Of a stretch of DNA of 64,000 nucleotides, positions 60,607 through 64,000 are shown piece after piece. Source of the stretch: [Scytonema hofmanni] UTEX 2349 (GTDB lineage Bacteria; Cyanobacteriota; Cyanobacteriia; Cyanobacteriales; Nostocaceae); NCBI RefSeq assembly GCF_000582685.1, contig NZ_KK073768.1:3013712-3077711 (forward strand), given 5' to 3'. The notes under the pieces are model-generated. The model saw nothing but the letters and a program-made list of their open reading frames with translations. It was not told the origin of the DNA and did no database searches. Position numbers and translations under genes: made by a program. Every line of letters starts with the position of its first letter. Positions within the stretch are counted from its first letter, which is position 1.

Positions 60607-61509
60607 TTACAACGCTCTTGCAACGGCAAAGCGTTCAATTCCCGCTAAATCGGCATGAATTTCAACTTCATCATAGCTACCTTGATTTTGCAACATTTCA
60701 CGCACTGCATCTGCCTGTCCTGCCATCATCTCAACCAACCACACGCCACCAGGTCGTAAGTAAGCGGGAGAAATATCTATCAAATGGCGGATGCAATCTA
60801 AGCCATCACCACCACCATCCAGAGCTAGATGTGGTTCATGGTCAACTACCTCTGGTTGTAACGTAGAAACGGTGCTGGTGGGGATATAAGGCGGATTTGA
60901 CACCATACCGCTAAATTGACCTTTGAGCAATTCTAGTGGCTCCCACCAAGAACCTTGATAAAAGCGAATGCGGTCAGCGAAACCGCAATTTAAAGCATTT
61001 TTTTGGGCGATCGCCAAAGCATCGGAACTGCAATCAACAGCATGAATTGTTGCCGTCTTAAAAACATCCGCTAATCCTAAAGCGATCGCCCCACTACCAG
61101 TCCCCAAATCCGCCCAGTGACCTTGCTGTAAGGGCGTTGACTTGGTAGCAGCCACAGCCAAATCAATTAAACACTCAGTTTCTGGTCTAGGAATCAAAAC
61201 CGCATTCGATACCGCGATTTTAAAATGCCGCCAAGGTGTAACTCCGGCAATGTACTGCACAGGCAAGCGGTCATTTAATCGCCTGTGCCAGAGATGCTCT
61301 AAATCTTCTAAAGGCAATTTTAGAGCGATCGCTGATGAATCTTTATAAGATTCCAAACGCAATGCCAAGCGGTCTAAATCAGCTACCTCTTGTAGTAACC
61401 AATCTACCTCAAAAACAGAAACATTAGTGGCGATCGCTGCCTTGATTGCTGCATTCCGCCAATGCCAAAGTTGTAAACCAGAAACTAGATTTGGCTGCTT
61501 ATCTACCAT
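60607..61509 (-). CDS. prmC: Release factor glutamine methyltransferase
   Basis: The 300-residue enzyme methylates the GGQ glutamine of release factors. SAM motif I is WADLGTGSGAIALGLADVF, the catalytic motif is NPPYIP, and FKIAVSNAVLIPRPETECLIDLA is the typical N-domain junction. The stop of tic22 lies 10 bases upstream of its ATG, so tic22 and prmC form an operon. Codons and length are normal. Confidence 0.95.
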   Translation of the reverse strand: MVDKQPNLVSGLQLWHWRNAAIKAAIATNVSVFEVDWLLQEVADLDRLALRLESYKDSSAIALKLPLEDLEHLWHRRLNDRLPVQYIAGVTPWRHFKIAVSNAVLIPRPETECLIDLAVAATKSTPLQQGHWADLGTGSGAIALGLADVFKTATIHAVDCSSDALAIAQKNALNCGFADRIRFYQGSWWEPLELLKGQFSGMVSNPPYIPTSTVSTLQPEVVDHEPHLALDGGGDGLDCIRHLIDISPAYLRPGGVWLVEMMAGQADAVREMLQNQGSYDEVEIHADLAGIERFAVARAL

Positions 61510-61519
61510 GCCGAGGATG

Positions 61520-62353
61520 TTAAGGACGCTTGGGAGCCACAGCAGGCTTTTTGCCGCTACCAGATGGAGTAGCAGCAGGCTTATTCCCTTCTCTAGGAAG
61601 TGTCTTGATATATTCTCTCGACTCTGGGGATGGTACTAACACAACTTGCGAGAGCCAGTTATCGTTTTTATCCTGCAAAGTTTTAATTACACCGTCTACA
61701 TCTATTACCTGGATATCAGCTTTAGGATACTTTGGCTTCACCTGAGTCAACAATCCTTGTGCGTCTTGCTTGCTTAAAAACAAAGGAATTAGTTGCTGAT
61801 TGTCAGCTTTCAATTGAATTGGTACATATCCTTGTTCTGGTGAAAACCTAACAGCAAAAACAGGCACGCTTTTAAATTGATTTACTTGCTGACCGCTTTG
61901 ACGCAGCAAGTCCAGCGCTCCCTTCACTTCCGTATCCACAGGTTTAAAGGCAAATAGAAGGCGATTTGGCTGATTTTTGCTTTGTTGCAATTGCTGATAA
62001 ATTACCCCTAAAGGCACTGCCGTTACTTGTAGGCTTTTAACCACTTCTTCCATTTTTGGGTCTTTGCCTTTGAGATTCTGTAATTCCTTAATAAACGACT
62101 GAGCTTCCTGCCGACTCAGATAAACACCAGTCACAGAACCGGTGGATTTTTGCCCATTTTGACCCTCAGGAATAGGACGGCTTAAAGGTAAACCTTGGGA
62201 GTTAGTAATTAAATAAACCGGCACTGAATCGAGTTTCTCTTTGACTTGTTGTTCTGTCAATGCCAGCACTGGGAGATTTCCCACAAATACTGTTCCTAGC
62301 AGTGTACTCCCAATTAATCCTAATGTTGCGCCCCAGCGAACCAATGATTTCAT
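61520..62353 (-). CDS. tic22: Tic22-family periplasmic protein
   Basis: From the ATG at 62353 (GAGGAAAAG 3-11 bases upstream) this gives 277 residues. A signal peptide ends near VLALTEQQV. The Tic22 core shows VPVYLITNSQGLPLSRP, TGVYLSRQEAQSFIKEL, VPVFAVRFSPEQGYVPIQL and PLFLSKQDAQGLL. The C-terminal tail is Pro/Lys-rich (GNKPAATPSGSGKKPAVAPKRP region). Cyanobacterial Tic22 is periplasmic and linked to outer-membrane biogenesis. It is the first gene of an operon with prmC. Confidence 0.92.
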   Translation of the reverse strand: MKSLVRWGATLGLIGSTLLGTVFVGNLPVLALTEQQVKEKLDSVPVYLITNSQGLPLSRPIPEGQNGQKSTGSVTGVYLSRQEAQSFIKELQNLKGKDPKMEEVVKSLQVTAVPLGVIYQQLQQSKNQPNRLLFAFKPVDTEVKGALDLLRQSGQQVNQFKSVPVFAVRFSPEQGYVPIQLKADNQQLIPLFLSKQDAQGLLTQVKPKYPKADIQVIDVDGVIKTLQDKNDNWLSQVVLVPSPESREYIKTLPREGNKPAATPSGSGKKPAVAPKRP

Positions 62354-62663
62354 GACTTTTCCTCGCATCAATACTTTACTTTAATTAAGTCGAGACTTTG
62401 GTTGGATTGGCACAGAACCAACTTGTTTTAGTTATAGTATCGTCTTCGCCAATTGACAGCGTTGTTTTTTATTTCGCCTAAGTTTAAGGCAACAAATGCC
62501 ATTTTATTGTCTTTTCTGAGGATAGTTGACATCATTGCCTAATGGATCGTTCCAGCAATTTTAATTTTTAATGTGCTTATTTTTACATCAATATTAAATC
62601 AAGATTTATCACCTCAATTAACACAAAAGCTTTATTAGAATATGCTAAAATCAGAGGCTACGT

Positions 62664-62697
62664 AAAACAAAATAAGTATTTTTACTTATTTTGTTTT
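62664..62697. terminator. Strong A/T hairpin
   Basis: AAAACAAAATAAGTA and its perfect complement flank a 4-base loop. It lies downstream of tRNA-Pro and upstream of tic22, so it probably ends read-through from the tRNA gene. Confidence 0.7.
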
Positions 62698-62772
62698 AGT
62701 AAATTAAGATTTTTTGCAGTACAACTTTTAGCAAAACTCTCAGGAAGTTTTTATTTTTTAATAAAAATTATA

Positions 62773-62807
62773 AAAACCCTAGATTCTGCTAATAAATCTA
62801 AGGTTTT
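62773..62807 (-). terminator. Terminator after tRNA-Pro
   Basis: On the minus strand AAAACCTTAGATT pairs with AATCTAGGGTTTT (one mismatch) followed by T-rich sequence, 19 bases after the tRNA 3' end. Confidence 0.8.
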
Positions 62808-62825
62808 ATCATTTGCATTATCAAA

Positions 62826-62899
62826 TCGGGATGACAGGATTTGAACCTGCGGCATCCTGCTCCCAAAGCAGGCGCGCTACCAAGCTGCGCTACATCCCG
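62826..62899 (-). tRNA. trnP: tRNA-Pro (anticodon TGG)
   Basis: The 74-base minus-strand sequence has the acceptor stem CGGGATG/CATCCCG with A73. The D arm is GCGCAGCTTGGTAGCGC, the anticodon arm CCTGCTTTGGGAGCAGG shows TGG, and the T arm is GCAGGTTCAAATCCTGT. CCA is not encoded. Confidence 0.97.
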
Positions 62900-63144
62900 G
62901 TTATATTAATCCACATATAGTGGTTAAATTTTACATAATTGCTTTTGCAGAGCAACTATGACATCTTATCATATTTTTTGGTTGCTTAGTTAATTTATTT
63001 CATCCTCAAACTATTTTGTCAAATGTAAATACAAAACTTTGTCTTTACACCAAGAAATAAGTTAAACCCAACATGATATATGATAAAAACGTATTTTTAT
63101 CATCATAACTTACTTTTTGTTAATAAGCATATTTATATCAGGAA

Positions 63145-63696
63145 TTACTGAGGATACCAAAACATGCCTTTAATACCTTCAGGATCGGCAACAAACCCCA
63201 TAGTCCGATAGAAATCGACAACATGAGGGTCAGCGAAGAGAGTAACATTGCTAATCTCTTCACTTCGGAGTTTTTTGAGTACGTACTTCATCAGTGCTTT
63301 ACCCAGTCCTTTAGCTTGAAAGTCCGGGTGAACTACCACATCCCAAATAGTGGCATTAAAAGCATGGTCTGAGGTAGCACGGGCAAAACCAATCAGCCGT
63401 CGTTGAGTTCCTCGCACTTGCCACATTGTGGCTACGAGAAAACTATGCTCGATCGCTTTTTTCACTTTTCTCAAAGGACGACGCGACCAACCGACGGCAT
63501 CACAGAGTTCTTCTAATTCATACAAATCAATATCTCGCTCCGTACTAAAAACGATGCGAGTCTCCTTCGGAGGAGCAACGCCTTCGCCATTGGAGCTAGA
63601 ATTGCCTACAACTTCCGCGCTCATCTCCTCAAAAGAGTTCGTCCTAGATGACGGTACAGCTTCGGGAGTACTAAACCAAGTTTTCCAAAAACCCAT
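63145..63696 (-). CDS. GNAT acetyltransferase of the plastid NSI/SNAT type (second paralogue)
   Basis: The 183-residue protein has a disordered N-terminus (about 1-45), then DIDLYELEELCDAVGWSRRP, RRLIGFARATSDHAFNATIW, DVVVHPDFQAKGLGKALMKY, ISNVTLFADPHVVDFYRTMG and FVADPEGIKGMFWYP. These closely match the plant plastid GNAT group (NSI/SNAT), which acetylates lysines and in vitro serotonin. The Q/R-x-x-G-x-G site is QAKGLG. The cyanobacterial substrate is not known. Confidence 0.88.
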   Translation of the reverse strand: MGFWKTWFSTPEAVPSSRTNSFEEMSAEVVGNSSSNGEGVAPPKETRIVFSTERDIDLYELEELCDAVGWSRRPLRKVKKAIEHSFLVATMWQVRGTQRRLIGFARATSDHAFNATIWDVVVHPDFQAKGLGKALMKYVLKKLRSEEISNVTLFADPHVVDFYRTMGFVADPEGIKGMFWYPQ

Positions 63697-63954
63697 GCCA
63701 ACGTGGTTCGGGTAGTATAAGTGAATTGGTTTCCATTGAAACAGTGTTGACCCACGGAATGAATCTCGCTACCCATTTGCAACCCCTCACACTGAAAATT
63801 TTTCCAGTGTTTTCCGGATTTTTAATTGATTTAGCCAGTCAGGACGTGTTTTACACCAATCATTTTCAACTTTAGCATTTTGTTGTGGAGCTAGGAGAAA
63901 TTAACCAAAACTGAAGGATATGAGAGTCAATTGTTGTATATAAACACCCATGAC

Positions 63955-64000
63955 TGGGGCATGGGGCATGGGGCATGGGGCATGGGGCATGGGGCATGGG
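63955..64000. repeat. GGGGCAT heptamer array at the window edge
   Basis: About six tandem GGGGCAT heptamers run to the right edge, so the array continues outside the window. Between 63697 and 63954 no gene is seen. Confidence 0.85.

Overview
This window reads as a chromosomal segment of a filamentous cyanobacterium, most likely a Nostocales-type genome. The evidence is the very frequent HIP1 octamer GCGATCGC, blocks of heptanucleotide tandem repeats between genes, a Tic22 homologue, the ffh-rpsP-khpA-phoH and pdhB-secD-secF gene orders, a PatA-type DUF4388 protein, and an SmtB-linked zinc transporter. The genus call is inference; no rRNA lies in the window.

Layout: 1-2630 carries translation and secretion housekeeping genes (ffh end, rpsP, khpA, phoH). 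2661-6386 (minus) is a compact signalling cassette: DUF4388 protein, MglA-like GTPase, roadblock/LC7 protein, single-domain sensor globin and V4R-like protein. It is interrupted by a miniature transposable element. 7002-11097 holds a secreted FAD oxidoreductase and an unusual SDR/PhyH-dioxygenase fusion. 11315-17090 mixes toxin-antitoxin genes (one intact pair, several decayed ones), small membrane proteins, tRNA-Ser, a metallophosphoesterase and nadA. 17267-20877 has a diheme cytochrome c and secA. 20878-22349 is a graveyard (element, acidic microprotein, ISL3 relic, tRNA-Phe). 22426-27867 is a zinc-uptake locus (znuB, smtB-type regulator, znuC, znuA) facing an SLH porin, with a Fur/Zur-like palindrome upstream of znuA.

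28413-33409 contains the NFACT/RqcH protein, decayed DNA, a 21-bp repeat array and an RloA/RloB (AbiL-like) putative defence pair. 33645-37442 encodes a three-subunit molybdenum aldehyde oxidoreductase of PaoABC type. 37755-45439 has a YdeI-family protein, an SPS-like glycosyltransferase, an RRM protein and a degenerate M48 peptidase. 45517-53430 has prfC, a DUF4870 protein, a hydrolase, hemB, three small regulator-type genes and pdhB. 53634-63696 has secDF, two GNAT acetyltransferases, a degenerate histidine kinase, an YrdC/Sua5 protein, prmC, tic22 and tRNA-Pro.

The strongest leads beyond routine annotation are: the globin/GTPase/roadblock cassette; the SDR-dioxygenase fusion; the RloAB pair; a family of small elements making 10-bp target duplications, one member inside the signalling operon and another inside a tandem array; and tandem-repeat DNA that has entered the coding part of znuC and of the roadblock gene.
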